Shown here piece after piece: positions 12,358 through 23,487 of a stretch of DNA of 64,000 nucleotides (positions within the stretch are counted from its first letter, which is position 1; each line of letters starts with the position of its first letter). This DNA comes from Aegilops tauschii subsp. strangulata (Eukaryota; Streptophyta; Magnoliopsida; Poales; Poaceae). The translations under genes were made by a program, and so were the position numbers. The stretch covers positions 505,990,544 to 506,054,543 of the forward strand of contig NC_053037.3 in NCBI RefSeq assembly GCF_002575655.3, in the 5' to 3' direction. The notes under the pieces were generated by a model, which ran no database searches, had not been told where the DNA came from, and saw nothing but the letters and a program-made list of their open reading frames with translations.

Positions 12358-13205
12358 CCCGCCTGCAACCGGCAATGTACAACACCTGCCAAGGTGCATC
12401 ACACGGTACCGCGTCGCCTGAACCGCTCATCCAAAATCACCAAAACACTTGCCGTTGAAGCAGACTGTTCTTAATTCGTGAATTCTACTCAGCTAAGAGT
12501 TCCAGCACTACATGCTCATCCAAAATCAAATTAAATTGGGTAGCTGTAGCGCCGGTTGTTTTTACGCAATATTACAACCTGGAAGTGGAAGTCTACCTAG
12601 ATTTCTTGTACCCCTTCAAAGAAAAAAAAACACTAGATTTCTTGTGAGCATGATGATGTTAGTCTTTGTTTCCTCGAGTTCTCCTGATGAACTGCCCGCT
12701 CTGGCACTATTCAGCCTACTAACCATATAAGCAAATGCATTGCGTATCAGGCTCATTATACCTCGAAAACAGGCTTTCGCCCAGGTTCATTATACCTAAA
12801 TAATGTCACTATGAGTTCAAACCACGAGCAAGCAAACTACTACCACGAAGCATCGTGAACGTTCTATATCTACAGTGTTGGAATGCTGATATAGTGCGAG
12901 GAATCTCTTCCTTAATTAAGGCCAGGTCTGTCATCCCCGCAAAAAAAGAAAAAGGCCAGTTCTGTCAAGTTCAGTTCACACTTTTTTTTTCTCCCTCCAT
13001 ATTCCCATTCTTCCGTACGTTGAGTTGTTGCTCTCTTTGGTACTCTTGGTTGACTCACTGGCAGTAGATGTAGATCACATCACACTCACATGTAGGGCGA
13101 CAGCCGAGCTGACAGGTATTTAGCTGAGCTCTTTTGTACATTGTACGTGCTTTGTTGTACGTGCATGTGGGACGCATTCTGTACACATGTGATTTTAGCA
13201 CTAAG
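12358..13205. other. Intergenic DNA, nothing recognised
   Basis: Mixed-composition DNA with short homopolymer runs (12958-12990). I see no gene, terminus or RNA gene. Confidence 0.4.
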
Positions 13206-13545
13206 CGTCATTTTTTGGGGGAATGAATCAGATCTATTATGATAGTTCACCGAAACCGGAAGTACAAAGTATCCCAAATATAACACAATTTACATCGAGG
13301 TTCCTAAACCACCAAACGGCCACTACTGCCGCCAGAACAAGCCGTCAGGGCGTCGCCGTCGCCGCTCCCCTATCACAGTCAGTTTGACCTTGTCGATGAC
13401 CATCGAGAAGTCTTCGTGCACCTGCCCTTAAGGACAAGCACCCTTGAGCCACTGTCGGGGCTCGCCAGTGAAGTCAAAGTTTGCCCTAGCCACCTAGGGT
13501 TAGGGGAGGAAACGAAAGGAAGTCACGTTCTTTCCGTCTCCTGCT
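13206..13545 (-). mobile_element. Possible LINE/SINE-like relic, inverted
   Basis: It opens with a T-run (a poly-A tail in minus orientation) and continues into a GCCGCC-rich stretch often seen next to Triticeae genes. It has no coding sequence. The assignment is tentative. Confidence 0.3.
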
Positions 13546-13567
13546 AGCAGTAGATGATTGGAACTAA

Positions 13568-14949
13568 GGGCATCTTCAAAGTGGATTCTCAAACCGCCCG
13601 CAACCATCCGGAATGCATGGTCCGGACGTGTTTAGCCATCCAACGCGGCTCTGTATCGATCTGCCGAGCGGTTCGGGCGTACTTTTTCGGCAAAACCGAG
13701 ACAAAGTGGTGGGGAGTCTGGACATCAGCCACGTAGGACTCCGACACCCCGGCCCACCCAAAACTCCTCCCGGACCCCGCACCTCCATCCTCCTATTTTT
13801 CTCTCCTTCAGTTTTCTCTCTTGCCTTCACCACCGCTCCACCACCCCGGCCGCCACGCCACACTCTGTCGGAACTCGACGAGTCTGTCAGCTCCAATGGT
13901 ATACCCGAGCTCCATGCCGCTTCTCCTCCGCCGCTAACCCACACCTCTCCTCAGATCTTCGCTCAGGTGCCATCCACATGCATTGGAAATGGAAGAGGGT
14001 GGCCAGGTTTGCTCGGATCACTTGATTGCATGCATTGAAAATGTAAGAACTACCCAAAAGCTTTGAAAGGACAATATCAGGGTCATGTTAAGAAGCCCAC
14101 CATCATTCTTGAAGCAGTTGCATCACATGATTTTTTGATTTGGCACGCTTTCTTTGGCATGCCTGGGTCTCAAAATGACATCAATGTGCTGCAGCGATCA
14201 TCATTGTTTGCTAGACTAATTAAAGGAAAAGCTCCTCCGCCACTATACTGTCAATGGTCATGAGTATAACATGGGCTACTATCTGGTTGATGTTATCTGT
14301 CCTCCTTGGGATATCTTTGTGAACACCACCCCTGACCCAGTTGATCAGAAAAAGTATCACTTTGCCCGAAGACAAGAAGCAATTAGAAAAGATGTTGAGA
14401 GGGCTTTTGAAGTTCTGCAGCAAGTTTTGCAGTTGTTCGTGGACCTGCTAAAGAATGAGATCCTAAGACCTTGTGGGAGGTGATGACCTGTTGTGTGATC
14501 ATGCACAACATGATCATGGATGATGAGGAACAGGATGTTGCAGACTGCAGCAGGTCTTGAATTTGGGAACATGGGTGATCCTACCGAGCTTCCCGGCCAA
14601 GATCTGGCCGCATTTGAAGAGTTTGTTCAAATGCATCTACAGATTCGGCATCAAGCAACTCACGAGTAACTGAAGGGAGATCTGATTGAGCATCTGTGGA
14701 TGGTTAAGGGGGACAAAAATGTTGGAGTGTAATATTTAAACTTTTTAAATTTTAAGTATGGCTGCATTTGAATTATTTTAGGCTATATATGCGGCTATTT
14801 GAACATATATAGACTTAAAAAAAATAGGGTTGGATGTATACGGGCAGGGCAGCGCTCGACGGCCGGTTTTCCGCATCCGTATTCATCGACTGGTTCTCCC
14901 TGTCCGCGAATAGATAGAGCAAATTTGCGAATTAGCGTTGGAGATGCCC
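13568..14949 (+). mobile_element. PIF/Harbinger DNA transposon, complete but dead
   Basis: The ends are GGGCATCTTCAA and, inverted, GGGCATCTCCAA. They are flanked by a TAA target duplication at 13565-13567 and 14950-14952. A trinucleotide TWA-type duplication is the hallmark of PIF/Harbinger. The 1382-bp body carries a DDE transposase relic on the plus strand. The ends and duplication are readable to the base, so the limits are firm. Confidence 0.9.
13970..14732 (+). pseudogene. PIF/Harbinger DDE transposase, broken
   Basis: The catalytic block GSLDCMH is followed by a stop where the family has Trp. The frame continues through KKPTIILEAVASHDFLIWHA and FGMPGSQNDINVLQ, then shifts near 14255. 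It resumes with NMGYYLVDVICPPW and FARRQEAIRKDVERAFEVLQ, and shifts again near 14430 and 14500. Further C-terminal coding remnants (LIEHLW) end at the stop at 14730-14732. The N-terminal third is missing. In the family this enzyme acts with a Myb-like partner; neither works here. Confidence 0.85.
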
Positions 14950-14952
14950 TAA

Positions 14953-15544
14953 GCATCTGATCATCTGATGGAAACGTCCAGATCTTCTCCCGAAACTAAC
15001 AGACATACATCTTAGCATGTGAAGTTCAGATTCTTTTTCAGTAAAGTCGTTGGGTTGGGGGATAACTAGAATTTTTGCCGAGGCATCTGAGTTGTTGCAG
15101 AAGATTGTCTGCATTTAGAGACTTGTCAAGCAAGCCTTAAAAGTGGACCCGTATTATTATCTCTGAAAGTGTGGCCAACAACTCGTTGTAGCTAAGATTA
15201 ATTAGCCAGGCTGTTCAACTGCCATCCTTTCTTAATCACAAGCAAGGTGGACCAGTATTGTGGAATAAGATGGTACCATGAGTGTCTCGTATACTATGTA
15301 GGACTGTAGCCTACATTGGATCATCCAGCCATCTCTTTTGGTCTGCGAGACATCAGGAGACAAAATACGAGCCATTAAACCCAACGTGTTGTGTGTATGT
15401 ATACATCCTAACAGTGAACGTTTTGGTGTTTTGGATGATTAGGCGTACGTATATTGCATGTACAAGTAGGGACGAATGTACTGTATATGATTGCTATATA
15501 TGCTGCCTTTTAGCACAGGTTTCTGCAGCTGGTGCAATAGAAGA
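14953..15544. other. Intergenic spacer between two Harbinger-type elements
   Basis: I see no coding sequence, termini or RNA genes in these 590 bp. Confidence 0.4.
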
Positions 15545-15739
15545 TAAGTGCATCTACAACCACGGACAACAAGTCCTACCTCTCAAGCGCCCGCGGACAC
15601 ATCCGTGGACAGTGACTGGTCCCGACTTAAATTTGCTCCTCTGCATCCGGATACCTCATACTAGAAACCTTAGATCCATCCAAAAACATGCAAACGCATG
15701 AAATTCTCGTACTACATAGATCAAATAACCTATACTACC

Positions 15740-16686
15740 CTAATCCTCATCGGAGATGTCCACTATCTTCGTGCCCGGCTCCGGATACATGGGCGGCAGC
15801 CTCAGCTTCGGCTCCTACGGCTCCTCCGCGTCGCCCTCGTAGAAGAGTGTGTTAGTGCCGCCCGTTTCTGCCGGATGAACTGTTGGTTCGCCTTCGCATA
15901 GGCCTCATCATGGATGGACTTCAGCATGGCCTGCTTCTCCGCCATCTGGCCCACTTGGGCGACCACGAACTCCGCCTCCGCGTCCTCCATGTTGAAGTCC
16001 GGAGCCGGAACCGGCGGCAGAACGCGTCCTTCGGATCCGCCAACCTCCATCGGAGTTGGCTGCCGCTCCTCTTCCTCCTCTGCCTCTGGCTGCTCGTCCT
16101 CCTCCTACTCCAGCGAGTCCGGAGGCAAGCCGTCTGCGATGCGTGCGGTGCACACTAGTAGAAAGACTACTTTACGTGAGACACATTAGTCCCGATTCGA
16201 ACGGCTATGCATTAGTCCCGGTTCATTTGTGTCCTATAGTACCGGTTGGTGGCTCCAACCGGTACTAATGGGGTGATGGCCTTTAGTACCGGTTGGTGGC
16301 TCCAACCGGTACAGGCCTTTGTGGGCCTATTGCAAGTCTTCTGCCCTGTGGGGCCTACTGGGCGTACGGGCCTGCATCCTGGCCCAACTAGAGGTTGGGT
16401 TTCTAGTCGTATGCAGGCTGTGCCGGCCCAGTAGGCGAGTTTTTTTTCCTTTATTTCAAAAAAAAATCCCCCAGACCACGACGCGCCTCGTGCCACGTGG
16501 TGGGCCTTTGGTCCCGGTTCGTGTTGAACCGGGACTAAAGGGGGGAGGGGACCTTTAGTGCCGGTTCCAGAACCGGTACTAAAAGTCGCTTTTCTACTAG
16601 TGGCACCTCGCCCGAATCTCGTGCTCAATCTGGAACCGGCGCTCCGACGTGAGCATAGCATAGGTGGTCTTCTTTTGCCAAACCAT
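15740..16686 (-). pseudogene. Accessory ORF of Harbinger-type element, split by CACTA insertion
   Basis: The frame starts at the ATG at 16686 (MVWQKKTTYAMLTSERRFQ) and runs to 16603, where the miniature CACTA element interrupts it. It continues in the same frame from 16152 after removal of one GCA copy. It has one in-frame TAG in an acidic tract (QPEAEEEEE) and one frameshift near 15845. It ends in LPPMYPEPGTKIVDISDED at 15740. The product would be about 160 residues: a basic N-terminus, an acidic middle and a helical segment (VGQMAEKQAMLKSIHDEAY). I do not recognise a named domain. It may be the partner protein of a Harbinger system, but a Myb motif is not clear. Confidence 0.6.
16153..16602. 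mobile_element. Miniature non-autonomous CACTA element
   Basis: It starts CACTAGTAGAAAG and ends CTTTTCTACTAGTG, flanked by GCA at 16150-16152 and 16603-16605. Inside are inverted pairs of TTAGTACCGGTTGGTGGC and TTAGTCCCGGTTC. It is 450 bp long with no coding sequence. It inserted into the accessory ORF of the surrounding Harbinger-type element and so is younger. Confidence 0.9.
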
Positions 16687-17026
16687 GGCGAAGCCGGAGG
16701 GCATGGAAAGAGCGGTGGAGCGAGAGAGAGGTGGTGAATGGGCTCGGGCTGGCGGCGAGGAGAGGGAAGAGGTGGATGTGGCTATGGTTGGGGGATGCCG
16801 GCCAGCTTAAATTGCCAGAATTGGCCTCGGGCGGCGAGCCGGAGCGGCGCCACACGGTGTTCACACCCCCCACCGGAGGAGACGTCCGTTGGACCGCCGG
16901 GTTTCCAAGTGATTCCGTGTGGGACCCCATCGTCAGTCCGATTGGCAGACGCGCCTGGAAGCCCCCATATCCGGCCCATATTTGGGCTGGATATGAGGGT
17001 ACCGGTCAACCCGGTCGTTTGAGGTT

Positions 17027-17172
17027 CGTTTAAGGAGCTCGTCTGGGTCGCATTTTGTGACCAGTCAGTGACCGGGTCATCCGTCCGGGCGTTTGAGGCC
17101 GTTTAAGGAGCTGGTCTAGGTAGCATTTTTGTGACCGGTCAGTGACCGGGTCGTCCGCCCGGGCTTTTGAGG
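17027..17172 (+). repeat. 73-bp tandem duplication
   Basis: Two copies of a unit with GTTTAAGGAGCT, GTGACC(A/G)GTCAGTGACCGGG and CCGGGC lie inside the right end of the Harbinger-type element. They may act as subterminal binding repeats. Confidence 0.75.
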
Positions 17173-17205
17173 CGGGCTTGGGGCGCCCGCCTGTAGATGC
17201 TCTAA

Positions 17206-18504
17206 GGCTCCCCGTTGCAACAAGATAATAATGCCTCCAGCAATCCCAACGGCTTATCAGGTTTTTTCATTAAGAAATTTAAGTTTCTTGTTATTATTTG
17301 TTCGAAAGTTCACTCAACCATTCAAGCTTTCTTGTGCAGAAAGTTCTTGTGAGGAATGTATACACATATTTGTCTTGGAATGTATAGGGTTTCTAGCTTG
17401 TGCAGAAATTGGAGGATCTAGGCAGAATGGCTCCTAGATATATCCATCTCCATCTGCCGACACTACACAGTGAGAGGGAGATTCTTATGATGATATGGAT
17501 GTCGTGTACTGATGTTGTATCCATCCACGAGTGGTCGTCTCTCTCGCACCGGTTTCCTACAAAGACGTGAGGGAAAATGAACCCAGAAAACGAAAGAAAG
17601 CAAAGCGACTCAGGTATCAGCTGCACTGTCTAGTTACCATGCAGCTGCGATAAGGACGCGAGATGACCAGGTGAGGTGAGTGCGCGCCAAACTGTCATCA
17701 AGTTGCTCTAACCCTATTGATTAGTGTTGATAAGTGACGTAGCGAGAGAATCCAATCATGCCATCCCTCCCAGCTCCCGACCTGGAGTTCAGTTTGTCAA
17801 GTGACACTATTCTAAGCAGCCTTGCTTTACAGCTTCCTGTGTGTAGGGCAGACAAGGCAGGTCAAGGACATAAGCTCTGTCAGCAAAACGCGAACGGCCA
17901 AAGCGAGATGAAAACGCCACACGACCTACTTATAATAATAAAAAAACATTCGCTGATAGGCTCTTAATACTGTTGTTCCGCAAACGGCGACACCTTTTTC
18001 ATGATTGAAAATGCACTGTTCCTGTTCATGAACTATGGCCCGCGCTTAGGCGTGAAAACCTTTTTATTGTTTATGTATTACATCTCATTTGTTAATTCAC
18101 AAAGCATACACATAGCTGAATGTATGTGGTGATTAGTGCAAGATACGGAAGTGCGAGAGTTTATGGTCTCTGGGTGCAACCAATGAGAGATGAAAGTTTA
18201 TGGTCTCTGAGTGCAGCCGATGAGAGATGGTAACACGAGGTACATATAATCGGTTTAGGTGACGGTCCAATAATAGGCTGTGTGTAGGCAATGATGTAGA
18301 TGCCGGGAGATGATCCTCCTTTCCTAAGAAAATATTGTCTTAGTTACAAAATAAAAAGGATAATTGGAGGTACACAAGATGTTCCGGAAATAAATACCTT
18401 CTATCCTGGTCATGGCTCCTTAGACATTAGATCGAACCCTTCTAAAGTTTGCTCTATGAGTCAATTAGTCGTTTATACGTGATATCATAATAAGGAATTA
18501 TTAC
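17206..18504. other. Intergenic DNA, nothing recognised
   Basis: 1.3 kb without a convincing gene, terminus or RNA gene. A 27-bp phrase around GAGAGTTTATGGTCTCTG is loosely duplicated at 18158 and 18192. Confidence 0.4.
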
Positions 18505-18810
18505 ATACACTAGTGCAGAATCGGGCTATTGTCCCGGTTCGTAAGGCACTTTAGTGCCGGTTCTAGAACCGACACTAAAGGGTGGGGACTAAAGCCCCCC
18601 CCTTAGTCCCGGTTCAATATGAACCGGGACCAAAGGCCCACCACGTGGCACGAGCCCGCGCTGGGGCTGGGGGCCTTTAGTCCCGGTTGGTTACACGAAC
18701 TGGGCTAAAGGGTTTTGGGGGTTTTGGTTTAATTTTCCTTTTAATTTTATGTTTTCCATTTAATTCTTTTTCATTTCACACACATTTTAGGCTACTACAT
18801 ACTGTACATG

Positions 18811-18811
<1 letters not shown>

Positions 18812-18843
<32 letters not shown>
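18812..18843. repeat. (TA)n microsatellite
   Basis: About 16 TA units, immediately left of a fold-back MITE. Confidence 0.95.
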
Positions 18844-18844
<1 letters not shown>

Positions 18845-19214
18845 TATTCATCGCCCAGGGTGCATAATAAGTTATTCTTCACCCGAGGTAATCTTACAAT
18901 CACTTCATAATTAAATTACATTTGGAATTCAGATAGTTACATTCCTATTGATTCACTATCTAAAATTTGGCATAATAAAATAAAAATATATGTCATAAGA
19001 CAAGAAAATTTACAGTTTATGTATATTTTACACTATGTTTTTACGTTTGTAATTTTACGTAACATAAAATATTTTTTACGGCGATTATATATTTTCTTAC
19101 GGTTTCTTTTTACGTCGGAAATAAGACAAAACTTACGGAGCGTAAAATTACGGTGTATTGATGGTAAAATAGAGGGGGTGAAGAATAACTATTCCTCACC
19201 CAGGGTGACGAATC
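18844..19214. mobile_element. Fold-back MITE inserted in a TA microsatellite
   Basis: The left end reads CTATTCATCGCCCAGGGTG and continues AAGTTATTCTTCACCC. The right end, inverted, reads GATTCGTCACCCTGGGTGAG and ATAGTTATTCTTCACCCC. The middle is AT-rich with TTTTACGG/CCGTAAAA words. Both sides are long TA runs, so the target duplication cannot be read. The class is unassigned. Confidence 0.65.
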
Positions 19215-19220
19215 GTCAAT

Positions 19221-19223
<3 letters not shown>

Positions 19224-19290
<67 letters not shown>
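19224..19290. repeat. (TA)n microsatellite
   Basis: About 33 TA units on the right of the fold-back MITE and just downstream of the second gene's stop codon. Confidence 0.95.
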
Positions 19291-19292
<2 letters not shown>

Positions 19293-22078
19293 TCCTACAA
19301 TTTACAGATCTTTACAGATCATTACATGGAGGCATTATAACGGTTAATAGTATTCTTCTTTGGGATCTATGACATGGTCGAGCAAAAATTCCGCTATTTC
19401 CTCTTGAATTGCTCGTACGCGATCCTGTCGCAGGAGCTTGTCCCGTATCTCCTTCATCTTTAGAGAAGGGGATCAATATGCATGTATTAGTTGTGTGTAT
19501 ATATATTAGATAATGATGTAAAAATATGAATAGTGTTCTGGCAAACGTACCCATTGCTCTCTATCAGTTCTGCTCCTTTCGGACGTCATCATGTGAATGT
19601 TCTCGCAAACGTAGTATGCACATAAATCAGTCCCCGGCGCCTGCTTCAGGGCCTTTATGAGAATAGAATTCAATCAGATAATAATTAATCAATCATGATA
19701 ATGGTATTGAAACTAGAAATAAAGAGATGCACGGACGTAGCTAGCTAGTACTACTTAATTACCTTGGGTCACACCCATTTCAGCTGTTGTTTCCATGGGC
19801 CTTGAACCTGTTTGATAAAATTTTCTCAAGCCCTGCCTGCCGGCAAAGAAAATGAATAAAGGAGTTATTAATTAATTGATATCAGGAAATGACGAACTAA
19901 AGAGGCCGACATATAGTTCTATAATGATTGAAATTACCCGTCGACCATTCCCCTCACGATTGTGTAGTCATTAACGTCTTTAAGTAGTGGGTCCAGTACT
20001 TGAACTCTTCCCTCGTCAACTTCAATGATTAGCAGGATCTAGTGAAAACTGCATGCGCACACGTTTGTAAAATTAAGCGGATATGTGCATAACTCATCAA
20101 CTACACTTATTAACATCTAGTAAGCAAAAACAGAATTTGTAGTACAAGACAGTGTCGCTCACCCGAAGTTGTAAGGAAGTAGTATGTCTGGTTGGGTATT
20201 TAGTCACTTCAAAAACTCTAGCAAGCTTTTCTCTGTGTCATTTCTTGACCATTCTTTTGACCATGTCTCTTGATTAATGGTATTTGGGTCAATGAACCCA
20301 ATGCCATAGCGTCCAACCTTTTTCATTTCATAGATCTTCAATATGCATAATACCACAAAAAAGAAAATAGTGAGGATAATTACAGGTAATGATCAACGAG
20401 CACTACAGCTAGCTAGAGACTTAAATTACAAAAAGAAATCACTTACAGACAATAGCAACTGACGATAGATTTGTCGAGTGTGTCTTGATTGAATAACTGA
20501 AACAGTTCTTGAAACTCAACCCACAGAGCATTTTCATGGTAGTAATGCTCTGGCTTGACTCTCACCATGAGGGACTCTCGATCGGTAGTCTTGGCTTCTC
20601 TCAAGTACCATTCATGCAATTTATACATTCTCAATGATAGATGCTTGATCTCCTCAGGCTTGACCAGAGGTTCGCCGCGGGCATATTTCCGTTTTAGTTG
20701 CTCCTCTTTAAACGTTTCCATGGGCTCGATCTCTAGGAGTCGATAAACAGTGATACCGGCCTCTTCAGCCATCCTTCTATGATCATCGGTTATTACCAGC
20801 TGATCGGCGCCGGTACTCACATGTGTTGGTACAATGAGAGCGGGGATCGATTGCACCGCCTGTTCTCCCAGCTGGGGAACAGTTTTCCCACTTTTTTGTC
20901 AGCTGCTTGGCTCGAGCTCGAGCTTGACTCCTTTTTTTGTGCTTGATATGACTTCTTGATTTGGCGCTCATAGTCTGAGTCCCTATGCTTGGGAGCTGGT
21001 GGTTCAGCCATACGAATAAAGTGGTCAATGGCATGCTCAGGTACTTTCTCCTCTGGCGGTGGGGCGGTTTCAGTCTAAAATGGGCCTTCACTTGGGCCCT
21101 CACTTCGACTTCATTTTTCGCGTCAGTTAGGTCGTAAGGCGACCTCGGAAGAGGCTTGAGGCTTGGACCAAATCTGTATTTTTTGCCTCTGTTGTACCGC
21201 TAGCCGCCGTAGCTGCGGTGCCTCTCTTCTGCTGTTGCTTAGGCGGCGGAGCCCGCTGAGGCGGCGGAGACGGCTGACGCAGTGCTTGACTTGGAGGAGG
21301 AGGAGGCTGATGCGGTGCCGGACTTGGAGGAGGAGGAGTGGGCTGACTCGGTGCCGGACTTGGAGGAGGAGGAGTGGGATGACGCGGTGGTAGACTTGGA
21401 GGAGCAGGAGTCTGCTGAGGTGGTGGCTGAGTTGGAGGTGCGGGAGTCTGCTGACGCGGTGGCGGACTTGGAGGAGGAGCCGGCTGACGTGGTGTCGGTG
21501 GCCTTTGAAAGACGATGCAATCCTTTCTCCATAGAATGATACGATGTATGGCCTCTCCCAGTGTGCGCTCGCCGTCACCTCCAGGAATGTCAAGCTCTAG
21601 CCATGAATATTGTGCCACCACTTCATCAACCCCGACACGAGCATAGCCAGCTGGAATCGGATTGCAATGGAAGGTTTCTTCAGGGGGATTTGTATCAGCA
21701 ACGCCATCCGCCACCTTCATGGATATGTTCTTCATTTTAAAGTATAGCTCACAAGTTGTCGTATCAATGATATCATCCACAGGGTATCTATCCAGCAATG
21801 CATCATCGCCCGGGGCGGAACCCACGCTGCTTCTCGGCATGGATGGGACGGTGCTATCCAATGCTGGATCCGCTAGCTGCTGCCGCTGCCGAGACCTCCT
21901 TTCCTAGCTAAGTGAGTCGATCTGCTGCAGCTGCCGCTGGAAAGCGAGTGCCAAGTCCGTGTGCCTTGATTCTAGGCCTTGAAGGAGGTCTGCTTCCTGC
22001 TTCCTCTGCTCCTCCTCCAGCTTCCTCTTCTTCTCATCCCGCTGCTTCTGTCTCGCACGGCTTCTGTAGTCAGCATTC

Positions 22079-23487
22079 TGATAACCAGTATAGGGGATCG
22101 CAACAGTTTTCGAGGGTAGAGTACTCAACCCAAATTTATAGACTTGAAACAAGGGGAGCCAAAGAATATTTGAAGGTATTAGCAGCTAAGTTGTCAATTG
22201 AACCACACCTGGAGATTAATTATCTGCAGCAAGTATTCAGTAGGACAGTAATATGATAGTTTTGATAGTAGTGACAACAGCAATGGTAACAATAACAGTG
22301 AAAGCAGTAATTTTGTAGCAAGTGTAACAGTGATGATAGCAGTAGTAACTTAGCAAAAACAATATAAGATAAATTTGTAGGCATTGGATCGCTGACTTTT
22401 TGGATGATATTCATCACGTGACAGTTATAACCTAGGGCGATACGGCACTAGCTCAAGTTCATCAATATAATGTAGGCATGTATTCTGTAAATAGTCATAC
22501 GTGCTTTATTAAAAGAACTTGCATGACATCTTTTGTCCTACCCTCCCGTGGCAGCGGGGTCCATATTGGAAACTAAGGGATATTAAGGCCTCCTTTTAAT
22601 AGAGAACCGGAACAAAGCATTAACGCATAGTGAATACATGAACTCCTCAAACTACGGTCATCATCGGGAGTGGGCCCGGTTGTTGTCACTCTGGGGTTGC
22701 CGGATCATAACACGTAGTGGTGACTCTAACTTGCAAGATCAGATCTAAAACATGGATATAATGATGAATTCATAAATGGTTCAGATCCGAGTTCATGGCA
22801 CCCGGGCCCAAAGTGACAAGCATTAAGCATGGCAAAGTCATAGCAACATCAATCTAAGAACATAGTGGATACTAGGGATCAAGCCCTAACAAAACTAACT
22901 CGGTTACATGATGAATCTCATCCAACTCCTCACCGACCAACGAGCCTACGAAGGAATTACTCACTCCCGGTGGGGAGCATCATGGAAATGGCGATGGAGA
23001 TGGGTTGGTGATGACGAAGAACGAAGACCCCCCTCTCCGGAGCACCAAACGGACTCCAGATCTGCCCTCCTGAGGAAGAACAAGGCTTGGCGGTGGCTCC
23101 GTCTCGTGGATCGCGATAATTCTTTCTCCTTGATTTTTTTCTGGAAATATGCGATTTTATAGTATCAGGGGGGTCGTCCACGGGGCCACCAGGTGGGTAC
23201 AATCCACATGGGCGCGCCAGGAGAGGGGGCGCGCCCTGGTGGGTTGTGCCCACCCAGGTGCCCCTCTCCGGCAGGTCTTGGCTCCAGAAATTCTTATTAT
23301 TGATATAAAAAATCCTCACAAAGTTTCGTTCCATTCCGAGAACTTTTATTTTTGCACAAAAACAACAGCATGGTAGTTCTGCTGAAAACATCGTTAGTTC
23401 GGGGTTAGTTTCATTCAAATCATGCAAATTAGAGTCCAAAACAAGAGGAAATGCGTGAGAAAAAGTAGATACGTTGAAGACGTATCA
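22079..23487 (-). repeat. 3' LTR of the Gypsy element
   Basis: It runs TGATAACCAG to GACGTATCA on the plus strand, which is TGATACGTC to CTGGTTATCA in element orientation, 1409 bp. The polypurine tract TAAGCTTGGGGGACT adjoins it at 23488-23502. A GC-rich block with GGGCGCGCC pairs (23205-23245) lies in U3. Confidence 0.85.

Larger units (their letters stand above)
15548..17202 (-). mobile_element. PIF/Harbinger-type element carrying an accessory ORF
   Basis: The ends are GTGCATCTACAA and, inverted, GAGCATCTACAG. They are flanked by TAA at 15545-15547 and 17203-17205. Without the 450-bp inner insertion the element is about 1.2 kb. It holds a broken reading frame on the minus strand and no transposase, so it is non-autonomous. 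Near the right end there is a 73-bp tandem duplication. The Harbinger assignment rests on the TAA duplication and the termini. Confidence 0.75.
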
